NCBI GenBank assembly: GCA_022575985.1
Contig: JAKSXM010000014.1
Span: 11,532,001-11,596,000, forward strand
Length of the DNA: 64,000 bases
DNA from: Anagrus nilaparvatae
Lineage: Eukaryota > Arthropoda > Insecta > Hymenoptera > Mymaridae
Reading direction: 5' to 3'
Shown here: positions 21,793 through 34,086 of the stretch, one piece after another
Layout of the letters: every line of letters starts with the position of its first letter
Numbering within the stretch: the stretch's first letter is position 1
The notes under the pieces: generated by a model
The model's input: the letters and a program-made list of their open reading frames with translations, nothing else
Told to the model about the DNA's origin: nothing
Databases searched by the model: none
Position numbers and translations under genes: made by a program

Positions 21793-22036
21793 ATATATGA
21801 AATCTTCAAATGATAAGTAATGATAAATGATAAATATTATTTTAATCATATTATTTTTACTTATGCATCAAGTCAAGCAATTTATATCTCGAAATAAAAA
21901 ATTATGTGTAAAACATAAAATAAAAGTGAATCTTTTTACGTCGACTTGATTGGGCGCTCTGTAAAAATATGCCTCGCGACCACTCATGTCAAACTTGTCA
22001 AAAAAGGTCCACAATTATCTCTTGTTGAATAAATAG
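21793..22036. other. Spacer, no gene seen
   Basis: AT-rich, unremarkable. It ends at the 5-bp target duplication of the LTR element. Confidence 0.5.
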
Positions 22037-22041
22037 ATATA

Positions 22042-22307
22042 TGTTGGAATGTGACGCTCTCTATCACATCCGCTTTATACTATGTGAAGAATAAAGGGAC
22101 GCGAAGTTCTCAGTGCTTATATAGCAGCCGTCGTATCGACATCGTACTTACTATATATGTATCGGTGTGTTTATTATTTAATTATTAATTATATCTTAAT
22201 TGTAATTTAGACGTGGTTATTAAGATTGAGGCTTAGACTTGAATAAACAATAGGTGTTCATTTAATATAAATAAGTGTATTTATTTTAATAACCCACAAA
22301 CCTAATA
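22042..22307 (+). repeat. 5' LTR
   Basis: TGTTGGAATG to CCTAATA. It contains the same ATCCGCTTTATACTATGTGA and AGCAGCCGTCGTATCGACAT segments as the 3' copy, with scattered substitutions. Confidence 0.9.
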
Positions 22308-22326
22308 GGTCATGGGCCGCAGCATA
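22308..22326 (+). promoter_or_regulatory. Candidate primer-binding site
   Basis: GGTCATGGGCCGCAGC directly follows the 5' LTR. Copia elements prime from an internal part of initiator tRNA-Met with a GGTTATGGGCCC-type site. The match here is close but not exact. Confidence 0.45.
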
Positions 22327-25300
22327 ACACGTTTTCACCGCGGACGCGCGAGTGTGAATAGCTCTCTTTTCTTTTATATTAAAGAAAAATTTTGGTGTGT
22401 GGTGTCATTTTTAAAATAAATAAAAGATTATTTATTTAAATTATTTGGTGTTTTTGGTGTGTATAAAATTTACTTTTCTCAATTTTTTTTCTTTTCACAT
22501 AACAAAGAAGATAAGTTAAAAATGGCTGAAGGAAGAGAAGGTAAAGTTTTTTTTATTTTATGACGCGGAAGTTGAAAACTGGAATATGTGCATGATCGAT
22601 CAAATTTTTTTTAGCCGGCAAAATTAAAAAAGAAAGTTAATTTTTTTTTAAACAATATTTTCGAATATAAATTGTAGTACAAAAATTAAAAATGTTTTTT
22701 GATGACACGTGTAGACGAGTTTCGGCGTGAAAATAATTTTTGTTAAATGTGTACAAAATGTCCGTCGTCAAAGACGCGAACGTATGTTAGTGCTAGTGAA
22801 AACTTTTTTTTCATAAAAATTTAATAGTGGCCGAAAATTTTATTATTTTTTTTAATTAATTTTAATTAAAATTAATTTAGAAATCTGTATGCGTGGGTGT
22901 GTTTATTGGCCATAAATAAAGATTTGGACATATTAATAAATGTATATGTTAGTGTGAATGAATATCTTGTGACATATACATAAAATTTAGCCGTGCCTTT
23001 TTAGACGCTACATTTTGGTAGTTAAAATTTATAAAAGATTTTAATGCTCGAAAATACATGTGTTCTGTATAGTGAGAGTATAAGATTAATTTTTATAAAT
23101 TTTGGAGTTCGGAGTGATTTAAATCTTAAATGTTATTACATGCATGTAAAAGATGAGGGAAATTTAAAATAGAATGTGTGGAAAATTATATATGCGGAAA
23201 ATCATTATCAGAAAATTCCTTTCAAAAATTTTCTTTATTCATGAAAATATTTTTTCATAAAAATTTTTTTAAATAAAAAAAAAAAAAATTTTGTGTGTGT
23301 GCTTGCTTTGTGTGAAATTTTTTTAAAATTTTAATTAATATGTGTTCTATATTTGAGGGCACATTCACAAAATGAACTATTAAAATTTTCGATGTGTGGA
23401 TTTTTTTCATTATTAAATAAGGTGTGATTGTTTGTCTTTTGTATGCTTTAAGTATTCAAAGTTAAATATATAATTATGCATGCATATAAAATAAATATGC
23501 CCCCATAATAGACAAGAATAAATTTTTTTAATGAGGTGCGAATTTTTTTTGTGTGACTTTTGAGTGGTTCGAAGCGGATATATGTACTTGTAATCCATAC
23601 TCATATTTGCATAAATTTTTATAGGGATTCATATGTGCGCTTCTTCACGTATGTGCACTGCGTGTGAGACCGCGTATATGCCTAACCTTAAATTTGATGC
23701 GGAAAATTTTAGAATATTCTGATCTATACCTGACAGATTATAAAATGTTTTTAAAAAAGTTTAAAGAATTCGAGAATGCATTTATGAATAAAATTTTTTT
23801 CAATATGTAACAATGGATGTGAATGTTAAACGATACACATATACAGTAAAATTATTGAATATATCGTTAAATAAAAGATGAGACAATATTTATACACGTT
23901 TAAGATAAGGAAACAAAGAGGTTTTTAAACCCAAAATAAATTAAATTTTTTAGTGTAACTAAAATTAATATTATTAAAGTCTCAGATCTAAGCAAACATT
24001 AAATTTTTATAATCACTGTATTTAAGAATTTAATATAGGTACCTATTTACGATCGTTATAAGTTATGGAGCTAGAATAGTAAGATATTGGATTTGAGCGA
24101 GTATGGAATTTGTGAAATTTTTGACGGTCATGATAATAACAATTTTAAAAATTAATTATAATTAAATTAATATTTATAGATAATTTAATATATCTTAAAG
24201 TTCGACACTACTGGTTTATAGGTACTATAAAATTTTAATGTGTTCTTAACCTTTTATGTATCTGCAAGGGTTGCTTTGGATACTATCTTGAGTTCGGATG
24301 TAAAAGAGGTCATGATGTGTTGATGAGAGATATAAATAAACCCCACCAATTAAAAATAATAGTTCACTAACTATTAAAGTGTTGAAGAATTATGACATTA
24401 AACTGTAGTTAAGTCATAAAATAATAAAATAATAATTAACAGGATCCTGAATAAATAAATCTGATGATATTAGATATTGTAAAAGGCTAGAAATTATTGA
24501 AGAGGTTTAATCATTAAAAATTAAAATATATGACCATGATACAAAGAAGAGTATAAATACTCTTGTTGTGACAATTATCCAAATTAAATTCGTAAAAATG
24601 ATTATTGAGGTGATTATTTTCAAATAAATTCTAATAAAAAGATTCTGGATGCGTTCATTTTGAAATAAATTATAATATTAGTACATATTTATCATGTTAA
24701 ATATACAATATGGTACCGCCCAGTAAGTCAAGCAAAATTTTACAAAATGTGAAAATATTGTTTATTTGAATGACTTTTAAAATGGGATATTGACAAGTTA
24801 AGAAAATTTTGAAGATAAAACGAAAAGTTTAAATAATTGTATTATAACTATTTAAAGAATATTATTCAATCATTTCATTGGTTTTATTACTTAGGAATGT
24901 AAATAATACATAAGTAATTTAAATCACAACAATTATGGATGATGAGCTTAAGATATTATAGATTGCAATAAATGCTGATCTGAGTGAATACAATTGAATA
25001 GATGCGGTATCAATATTTCTGAAGAATTCTATCAGTTTATTATCTGGTATACTCCTCACAAACAAGTCCGATTATTAAACTGATTTTTGCAAGAGGGCGG
25101 AATGTCTAGGGCTTGCTCCGATACTACTAAGGGTTAATTGTGTATTATTTAAGAATAGAATGGCTTTATAGAATCTGTCATCTTGTCAAAATCTATTAGC
25201 CAATGAAAATTTTTTGTTTACAAATAAATAAAATTAAACTTTAAGTTAAAGTTTTCTTGTATATGAGTTTTAAATAACCTATATTGTAAAAATTCATTTT

Positions 25301-26758
25301 AATATATGTATACGTCTGTAATCCACACAGTATTTGGGCGAGCAAGGCGAGTCTGCTGTACTCTAATTATGATTAAAATTAGATTAATATTTTGATGTGA
25401 TGGTTTAAGGTGTGATAAAATGCTTATTCTCAATATAAAAATATAATAAAATAGCATTTTAAAACTTTATATTGGTGAAAAAATTATATGAAGTAGAGTA
25501 ATTTTAATCAACAGATAAAAGATTTGGAAAATTTGATGAATAAGATCTAGAATATTTCAATTGATAGAATATATCAAAATTATTTAATTTTAATTTTAGA
25601 ATGAAATTTTCTTTAAGAATTTTATTCCAACTATATTTTAAAGATGAGACTCCTTGTTTAAATAAAAAGGCTTTAATTTATTGTGTATTTAATTCGTTTT
25701 GGCTACAGTATTAGTAAAATAAAGTTAAAAATACTTTTATAACGTACTGAATATTATACGAGAAAAGCAACTGAGTTGTTTAGATCGGAGGGAGTATACT
25801 AGATTATGAATGATTTAGGTGTTTCTTTAGACAATAAAACTAGAATATTATATTTGTGGTTTGATATTAAAACATAAAAATGAGTTAACTATGGTGACTG
25901 CTATAATGATAAATTAGATAAGAGTATGAAATAAATAATATACTTTAAGAGCAAATTTTAATAATGAAATCGTCTACTTATATTATTGAAGTGAGAAATA
26001 AAGATAAGTTCAAAATAAAACTGTACTATAAATTGAGGTAGATTTAAATACTATAATTTTGAAGTTATCCTATCTTAAATAGCATATAATTAAATATTTC
26101 TGATAAGGTTATAAGACTGAACTTAAATTAAAATTCTTCAGAAAATAAAATTAATTTATTAGCATAACTATGCAGAGATGAGTTTCATTTTAAATAAAAA
26201 TGTGCGTTTTAAGACGTGTCAGAAAACTTTAAAATTTTCTTCTACGATAAATACTAGAAGAGTGAAAAATTAAATATGAATTGCGAATTATGAAAATTAA
26301 ATTATGAATTAAATAGATGAGTTAATACGTTATCAACGCGAAATCGACGATATTCTATGTTTATTTATTAGAAAAGTTATTAAAATCAACAACTAACTAA
26401 TTTTTATATTGTGATAGTTTCTTCAAAAGTATGGACGAAATAACGATGTGTTTGTAAAGTACATATAAATATCACTAAAATATGATTTAAGACCAGAAAT
26501 TGACGTGTATTACCTGAAGCCAAATCAAGATATTTAGTTTACTGAATATTTAAATAAATAGCAGAATAAGATGTGAAAATCTAATACCTTGTAGTCCTAG
26601 AATTATGATATATTGACGATTAGATTTTTCATAAAAATCTTACGCGAGTTACATTTTAGATTTGAACTTTCTTGAGAATTTAAAAAATGTTGACTGCATG
26701 GAAATAAACTCTAAACTTTACATATGTATCTATAAGTATTATTATATTAAAGAAGTAC
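22327..26758. other. LTR-element interior, left part, no readable gene
   Basis: AT-rich with dense stops in all frames. A short frame MAEGREGK starts at ~22,522 and could be the relic of a gag start, followed by a GTAAAG donor-like word. Polypurine words GGAGGGAG occur near 25,787. Nothing else supported. Confidence 0.5.
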
Positions 26759-26766
26759 TTTACTGA

Positions 26767-26930
26767 CATAGATTTATAAGGTATAGATACAGCCATCAAT
26801 GCGTTTCACCGTAAAAGACATCTAAAGGATAGACATATAGAAAAATGCTAGCTAACCCCAGTTGTCTTTATCGCACCATGCGCGACAAGGTAGCGCGTTG
26901 AAAGAATATAGCAGCCGGTTTTTTTTATTT
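26767..26930 (+). repeat. Left terminal inverted repeat of P-type element
   Basis: Starts CATAGATTTATAAGG and ends in a T-run. It matches the inverse of 36,576-36,740 with about two differences (one A-run indel; GTTGAAAG versus GTTAAAAG). Confidence 0.93.
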
Positions 26931-27012
26931 GTGTACCTCGTGTTAAAAATTATGAATTTATTCTTAAATTATTTTTTTGTAAATTAAAATTGCAATATTA
27001 TTATTAAAAAAA

Positions 27013-28184
27013 ATGGTTGCTTGTTGTATATGTAAAGCTCATGATGGTACTCATCAAGACCTAACTTTTCATGTGTAAGTATATAATATATTAAATTTAC
27101 TTCATTAAAGAAAAATTGTATAATACATTATATTTTAACCTATTCTAATTAGTTTTTTTATTTATCTTAAAATTTTAAATTTATTTATTATTATCCTAGC
27201 ATTCCAAAAAACCAAGAAGTGAGAGAAAAATGGATTGCAGTTATTGGAAGAAATGTGGCAAAAAGTAGTAGAGTGTGCAGTGACCACTTTTCGGAGCATC
27301 AGATTATTTATAAACCTTGCAATGAAATTATTCAAAGGCACATTAAACCAGGTTCTGTACCAACAAAAGAAAAGCAAGTAAGATCTGACAATAAAATTTA
27401 TGTGGTCACTGATGACTCCAAAAATATTCCCTTACATCCGTCAACTGCTGAAAAAAGTGTACATATTTCAAATGAGGAATTATTACAAAAATCAAATGAC
27501 TCATCAACTGCATTAAATGCAACGGAAACTGAATCAACCTTTTTGGATTTAAATTTTTCTGGTATTTTAGACAGGTTAGTTTGTAATAATGTCAATTAAA
27601 ATAATAATTTTCTAGAAAACTTTGTTTTTTTATATTTAGGAGTGACTCATGCGACGAAATGAATTTGGATTTATCGGGAGAAAATGTACATGATTCTCTA
27701 AAAGAAAATTCACATTCGTTTGATGCAGATTCTGCCAATGAAAATTTAACTGACTTCTCCTTAGATAAATTGAATAGGTAAAATTATATCTATATACAGC
27801 TGTATCTATATCTATAAGTTTGAAAATAAGAATATTTTATTTTATAAAAATGTTTGATTTTTTTTTAGGAAAAGAAAAATGCCTGATGGTGATGAAATTG
27901 AAAGAAAAAATACTAAAGTAAACACTGTCCGAGTTCTCGGTGATTTTAAGCCAAACCATTTTAAAGACCCTACAGATTTTAGAGTAATACAAAATTCCAT
28001 AGATAATCACAAGAGAACATTGAATAAACTACACCAACGGAATTACAGATTGCAACATAAAGTTAATACTTTGACTGAATTGTTATCAGATCTTCATTGT
28101 AAAGGGTTGATTTCTGAGAATGCGTCAAATGATTTAAAAGTAAGATTAACTATTGAAATTTTACGTAAAAAAATGTGTACATGA
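27013..28184 (+). CDS. THAP-domain gene of the P-type element (4 exons; ends by intron read-through)
   Basis: Exons 27,013-27,074, 27,200-27,574, 27,640-27,777 and 27,869 onward join in phase with GT-AG introns. The THAP zinc-finger is split over exons 1-2: C-C-x-x-C (MVACCICKAHDG), W (REKW), then RVCSDHF (C-x2-HF) and GSVPT. Residues ~200-280 form a leucine-rich coiled-coil-like region (LNKLHQRNYRLQHKVNTLTE). Read on without further splicing it stops at 28,184. A strong donor AAAA|GTAAGA at 28,139/28,140 instead allows in-phase joining to the transposase exon at 31,813. Role inferred: sequence-specific binding to the element's ends. Confidence 0.8.
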
Positions 28185-29840
28185 TTAAAACGTGTACTAT
28201 TTTATTTTGTATACTCAAAGTTAGTTTATATTTACTAAAATTTAAAAACTTTTTAAATTGAAAAGCTTATTATTAAATTACAAATATCAATTAAATTGTA
28301 TACATATAAACACTTCAATTTATTTGTAAATATTTCACAAATTTTGTGTTAGCCATTTATTTTCTTTTATAAATTTAAACTAAATTAATTATTGTTATTT
28401 ACAAAATCTGATCTTTTTATACAAATAAAGTAGCTTTCTAGCATTTAAAAGAAATAAAAAAAAATAATTTACTTGGATGTTTAATACTTAAAATATTAAA
28501 ATTGAAATCTTACATTTTTATTATTATGCATATTGAAAATTAGTATTAATTCTTTCAAAGTTCTTTGGAAATGTCCTTAGCATCTAAAATTTTTAGACTT
28601 GGATACAAAGAAATTATTTTGAAAATATATTTAATTAACATCTTATATAATGAATTTATATCAGCATTTACAATATTTTTTTGATGTAATTTAAAAAGTT
28701 TTTTAAATTAACAAACCTAAATAGGTTAATTAGTATTATAATTGTAATATTAATTATACTTACAAATACGTAAATTTATTTGTAAATATGACAAAAATTA
28801 ATTTTTGAAAAATCGTATTATTTTTTTATGTAAGTATAATTAATTATTGCTTTTTGCAAAATCTGATTTTTTTTAAATAAATTATTTAACCATGTAATAT
28901 CAAAAGGAAATACTACGCATAGATTAAGTTCTCTATAAAAACATTTTGCTTGAACACAAAATACCGTATTACTTTTGCATAAATTGTCTACAATTGTATT
29001 TCAAGTAATGAAATAGTTTTGCGAAACATTTCACAAGTTTAAACTTAATTACGTGAAATTTTAAATGCTTTAAACTAATTAATTTTGTTCTTAACTCACT
29101 AGGTTTAATTTATCACCAGATATTCTTGGTAAAATTTCTATATATTTTTTTACTTTCATACATACAATTTATTAAAAATTTTTGGGTATTATTTAATTGT
29201 GAAATACTTTTTTTTTCCAATTTTTTTTTTTACTTTTTTTTTAAAAAATTTAATAAATAAAAAATTACCAGTAAATGGTTACTAAAATTAATTAATATAT
29301 TTTTCTTCTAAGTTACTTCTAAAAATAGAAGATCAGAATTGTAGCCAGAATATGGTCGGCATTTGTACTTCTTTAATTTATGGCCATATTCTGTTCAAAA
29401 TTTTTAATACGAAATGATCTTAGTTTTTCAAATTGTACATAAAATTAAAAAATTAAATTGTTTAAGATCAGATAATTTTACATTAAATTTAATTAAATTG
29501 TACTATAATGAATAAAATCTCTTATAATAATTTATATATATATAATTGTGAATGAAATTTCTTTGTCTATCATTATGGATATTATACATAAATGAAATTT
29601 AATTAGATTTAGAAATTAAGATATTTTTAATTATTATAAATTAAGTTTCATAAATAAAAATTTTTTTTTTGGTGAACAATATATTTTTTGGTTTCGAAGA
29701 TTATAATTTCTTCTTCTTTTTTAATGTCTTGTCAATATATATAATTAATTATTTACTTATGTTTTTAGAATGATTTTATATTTAAGACAAGATTTTATAT
29801 TTTATATATAAAAAAGTAGCATAAATTATATGAGCAATTT

Positions 29841-30179
29841 CAGACTAACTGATATAATTGTTAGGTCGATGTCTCGGATTCGAAAATTATCATTATCATA
29901 TCAGTATCATCAGATCAGTATCATTAAAAACATCTTATTCTTTTAATTAAAATAAATATTTTAGCTTTATTTGTAAGCAAGTCTTTTAGAAAATAATTAA
30001 GAGAATGCTGGCTCAGATTTTAAAAACCGTCAAAATTCGAAAAACAGCTGCCAAATCGCAACGATTTAACTTTAGAGCTTGAAAGTTGGCCTGATATCAT
30101 ATTTTCACCTACGAAATCGATCCCAAAAATTTTTTTTCGAATCCGTGACATTGACCTAACACTTATATCAGTTAGGCTG
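29841..30179. mobile_element. MITE-like element with ~45-bp terminal inverted repeats
   Basis: The left end CAGACTAACTGATATAA continues to CGGATTCGAAAA (29,888). The right end is the inverse, from TTTTCGAATCCGTGACA (30,135) to TTATATCAGTTAGGCTG (30,179). It is about 340 bp with no coding capacity. Flanking duplication not evident. Confidence 0.7.
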
Positions 30180-30310
30180 AGAACTGCACATATATAATAT
30201 TTAATAGTTTATTAATTTTCATTTTAATTGTAAATAAAATTCTAGCACTTAATAAAAATATCAAAAAAAAAAATCAATACTTTTAAAAATTAAAGCATAT
30301 AGTAAATTTT

Positions 30311-30366
30311 GATCCAAGGGAGGAAAAAAAGTACGATCTGGGGCATTATTTTTTCCTCCCATGGAT
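30311..30366. repeat. Hairpin 1 in P-element intron
   Basis: GATCCAAGGGAGGAAAAAA pairs with TTTTTTCCTCCCATGGATG across a ~20-nt loop. Confidence 0.7.
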
Positions 30367-30372
30367 GAAATT

Positions 30373-30463
30373 ATAGTTTTTCTTAACCAGCGGGGGGAAC
30401 ACGTTTTTCCAAATCGCACTGCAGGCCGCAAAACGTGTTTTCGGCCCGCTGGGAAGAAAACTA
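30373..30463. repeat. Hairpin 2 in P-element intron
   Basis: TATAGTTTTTCTTAACCAGC and ACACGTTTT pair with AAAACGTGTTTTCGGCCCGC and GAAGAAAACTA. A long imperfect stem closely follows hairpin 1. Confidence 0.65.
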
Positions 30464-31812
30464 CATTAAGGTTAAGCTTACCTGCAAAAAAATAAAATAT
30501 AAAAACCGAAACGTATCAAATATTAATCTGTTTATAATTGATTGGTAAAATACACTGGTTAAGTTTAATAAATTCCACTTTAAAATTCTCAATTTCTTAA
30601 TAATTATGACCACAATCGTTCAGTACCACCCTATTGGCAGGGTAGTTTTATATACTATTTTTTTAAACCTGCTTTTTACTAAATAATTAAAAAAAATGGT
30701 ATAAGTTATTTTATCAATCGCCTAAAACTTTTTTTTGATAAAGTTTTTGCCAAAAAGTGACCTTTATTTTATAAAAAAAAAACGTCGAAATTTTCTTACA
30801 CAAAAAAAAAAATTATCTAATTTGACTAAATACAACCCCGTTTTCCAATTTTTTTGTTTTTTTTTATAAAACAGTCTATTTTGCTTTTTTTACTGGAAAA
30901 AATCCCCCCTTTTTTAGGGGATAAGGACTTATGATAAGGATTTATGGATGGTCCTTTGTAAGATAAAGTAAAAATTTTTTTGAAAGCGTTATAACGCTTT
31001 AACAATTCTTTTATTTCTTACTAACTAAAACTGAACTCAGTGTATTTAAAATCATTCAATTTGCATCATACAACAATACAAATATCTGTCTACAGTATGG
31101 ATAAATTGGTAATTAAGAAAATTGATTTTCAATTTTTTTATGCACGTATTTAGATCAATTTGTAAATTTAGTCAAAAGCGTATTTTTTTTAATCTTTAAA
31201 TCTCAGTATCGAAAACCATAACAAAAATCTTTAAATCTAAAACAGCTATTTTTTCAACAGGGGACAAAAAGTAGATTTTTATTTTGCTTTCCACGCAGGT
31301 GTATGTCAAGACAGCCTGTAAAGTAAATAATCTACATTTTCTTTCCATGTTAAAACCATTGTTTTACAACAAAATTATTTTATATTATTGATTAGTTAGT
31401 TTGCATTACACGCTTAAAAAATGACCGTTTTTCTCCACGGCAGAAAAAACGAATTTTAAAAATTTTTTGAATTTTCGGCCCCTTAGCTCCGGACACAATG
31501 TAATTATTTATTTCCCAAGCAGTCTGCTTTTGTTCGCCTGGAAGTCCAAGACTCACTTCTCTTCTCTTGTTGATAAAATAGCCGTTTTGCACCAGTTGCT
31601 CAATCCTTGTTTGCAGTAGTATTGTTTAAAATGATTATTTTTTTCATAATTTTTATGACTAGAATAAGAAAAGTAACAAATTCAATACACTTATTCTATT
31701 TTTTACAGTAGTTATTTTATTTTTTCTTGTTAAAAGTAAAGTGAATTTAAACTGAAATAAGAAATATAAAATTTGATTAGATTGTGTCTCATTATTAATT
31801 TTTTTTTTCTAG

Positions 31813-34086
31813 CGCTCCATTAGCCCAGCATTGGCAGCAATGATTCAAAATATACTCAGTAATAAAAAAAAAAATAAATATCCAGAAGAATTAAGGGAGT
31901 TCGCTGCTAGTATTATGTTCTATTCAACTCCTGCTTACGAATATGTCCGTTCAATAATGCCTGGATTACCACACCCAGAAACTGTTAAAAAGTGGCTTCG
32001 AAAATTCAATTTTGAGCCAGGGATATCTGCGAATATTATAAATAGTATCAAGAATGAAGTTCTTAATTTAAGGAAAAAAGGGATCAATACTGTTTTCGGG
32101 CTTATAGCTGATGAAATACATTTAAAGGAAGGTATTGAAACTGACGGCAGGACAACGTATGGTTATACTGATCTGGGCACGGGCATTACGGATGATTGCA
32201 ATGAAGCTTCAGCTGCTCTAGTTTACATGGTTGTGGCCTTAAATGGACACTTTAAAAGCACAGTTGCTTATTACTTTATAAGTGGACTTGGAGCCCAAGA
32301 AAGGGCAAACATAACAAAACAAATAATAGAGGTCTTAGAAGAGAATGAAATTAAAATTAAAAGTTTGACCTTTGACGGAACAAGCGTAAATCTCAGCATG
32401 GCAGAGTGTTTAGGAGCTAATTTTACTAATTTAAATACTGAAGTATTTTTTTTAAACCCTGTTTCCAAAGAAAAAATCTATATAATTCTCGACGCTTGTC
32501 ACATGCTGAAGCTGGTAAGAAATACACTCGGAGACTATTTGATTATTGACTCTGAGGGCGATACTGTAGATTGGAAATATCTGAATAATTTAGTAATATT
32601 ACAAAACAAAGAAAAGTTACATTGTGGCACAAAAATTCGAAATAGACACGTTAATTTCAAAAGAGAAATAATGAAGGTTTCCTTAGCAGCCCAAACTTTG
32701 AGTGAGAGTAACTATCACGCTCTTATGTTTTTGGAAGATGATTTGAAATTAACCGCTTTCCAGGGAGCGAAGCCTACTGCCAACTACTGCAAGCAGTTTG
32801 ATGGTATGTTTGACTTTTTAAATGTAAAGTCTAATTTTGCATCTGATAAGACTTCACGTAAATCAATAACAAAAGATAATATCAATGATTGGAAATTGAA
32901 AGTTGAAAATTGGGTTATTTATATAAAAAATTTGAAGCTGAAAGATAAAATGCAGTATACATATTTAGAAAAACAAGATAATGAACAACAGAAATTCGAA
33001 AATATTTTGACAAAAGAATTCATTGAAGCAGCAAGTAAATATGATAAAAAAAGCAGTAATTATGAAGAATCAAGAAAACCAAGCGATGCTTCAAAAGTTG
33101 CAATAAATAATAATGCCAAGAATAATAATAACAAAGAAAAGAAAAAGAACGAACTAAAACCTCCAAAATTCGTTTTACAAAGTAACCGTAAAACAGGATA
33201 CTTAGGATTTATTGTAAGCATGAGAAGTACCATAAAATTAGCAGAGGAATTGATTTGTAACGGAACTATTAAATACTTTTTAAGTTATAAATTGTCTCAG
33301 GACCATCTAGAAACTTATTTTTCGGTTGTTAGAAGAATGGGAGGCTTTAATAACAACCCCACATGCAGGCAATTCAGGTCAGCATACACAAAAATAGCAA
33401 CCCATGTTCACTCCCTGGTGTCTAAATCATCCAACTGCAAGTTACAAGATAGTACAACAACTTTTCATACTAAGACCCCAGAAAGTAAAAAACAAAAAGA
33501 AACAGAAGAAGAAATATTAAAAGCTGTTGAAAAGCTAATAAATTCAGTCATGCAGCATGATTACAATATAGATTCAAAAGTTCATTGGAGCGAATATAAA
33601 GAAGCTGTCATTCCGTACATTGCTGGTTTTGTTGCTAGAAGCGTTTTACAAGATCTATCCAAATCTCATGATTGTGATTTATGTAAAGAATCTCTAATAA
33701 GTCAAAATGAGCCTTGCTTATTACAGATAAGAAAAGACAGAGGAGAAGATAGACAATTATTAACAACTGCTGGTGAAGATGTAGTAGCTTTATGCAAATT
33801 GGCAGAAAAAATTTTTCTTAGTGTACCAAATATTTTAAAAATAAATAATCCAATATTAAAACTTACAATTTTAACCAAAAATCAGTTACCAAAAAACATT
33901 TTTCAAGATTTAGCTATGATAGATATGTTTAGTGGTGTCCAATATAGTCATAAATTTAATTTAATAAATAAAATTTTAACTAAGTATTTTACTGTAAGAG
34001 TATTTCATGAATCAAAATCTAAAGTAGATGAAATAGACAGAATAAGGAGTTACCTAAATAGAAATATTATATTTATGGGCCAGTAA
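31813..34086 (+). CDS. P-element/THAP9-type transposase exon, open
   Basis: An uninterrupted frame from the acceptor at 31,813 to TAA at 34,086 (757 codons; the annotated 751-residue stretch from 31,831 opens on TTG, so an upstream spliced exon is needed for ATG). Numbering from 31,831: helical lead (KKWLRKFNF), RNase H-like core with FGLIADEIHLKEG (D94), LTFDGTSVN (D182) and IILDACHMLKLVRN (D221), then the insertion domain and LSQDHLETYFSVVRRMGGFN with E494, the usual last acidic residue of the family. A zinc-like CDLC...C segment and a RVFHESK C-terminus follow. Known role: DNA cleavage and strand transfer at the TIRs. Confidence 0.9.
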   Translation, partial: RSISPALAAMIQNILSNKKKNKYPEELREFAASIMFYSTPAYEYVRSIMPGLPHPETVKKWLRKFNFEPGISANIINSIKNEVLNLRKKGINTVFGLIADEIHLKEGIETDGRTTYGYTDLGTGITDDCNEASAALVYMVVALNGHFKSTVAYYFISGLGAQERANITKQIIEVLEENEIKIKSLTFDGTSVNLSMAECLGANFTNLNTEVFFLNPVSKEKIYIILDACHMLKLVRNTLGDYLIIDSEGDTVDWKYLNNLVILQNKEKLHCGTKIRNRHVNFKREIMKVSLAAQTLSESNYHALMFLEDDLKLTAFQGAKPTANYCKQFDGMFDFLNVKSNFASDKTSRKSITKDNINDWKLKVENWVIYIKNLKLKDKMQYTYLEKQDNEQQKFENILTKEFIEAASKYDKKSSNYEESRKPSDASKVAINNNAKNNNNKEKKKNELKPPKFVLQSNRKTGYLGFIVSMRSTIKLAEELICNGTIKYFLSYKLSQDHLETYFSVVRRMGGFNNNPTCRQFRSAYTKIATHVHSLVSKSSNCKLQDSTTTFHTKTPESKKQKETEEEILKAVEKLINSVMQHDYNIDSKVHWSEYKEAVIPYIAGFVARSVLQDLSKSHDCDLCKESLISQNEPCLLQIRKDRGEDRQLLTTAGEDVVALCKLAEKIFLSVPNILKINNPILKLTILTKNQLPKNIFQDLAMIDMFSGVQYSHKFNLINKILTKYFTVRVFHESKSKVDEIDRIRSYLNRNIIFMGQ

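Larger units (their letters stand above)
28140..31812 (+). other. Candidate 3.67-kb intron between THAP and transposase exons
   Basis: Donor GTAAGATT at 28,140; acceptor TTTTTTTTTCTAG ending at 31,812. Exons 1-4 total 846 nt (282 codons), and the downstream exon opens in the matching phase (RSISPALAAMIQN). It contains a MITE-like insertion (29,841-30,179), two strong hairpins (30,311-30,463) and otherwise AT-rich DNA. No internal exon recognised. A degenerate duplication (AATTAATTATTG...CAAAATCTGAT) lies near 28,390 and 28,840. Confidence 0.6.

Noticed and set aside
22327..26758. Copia gag-pol ORFs
   Set aside because: No motif (GDDVL-type RT box, integrase DDE, CCHC) could be read in any frame; only the LTRs support the Copia assignment.
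29330..29400. Inverted pair GCCAGAATATGGTC / GGCCATATTCTGTTC as a MITE
   Set aside because: Only ~14 bp with a ~40-bp loop; too short to call an element.
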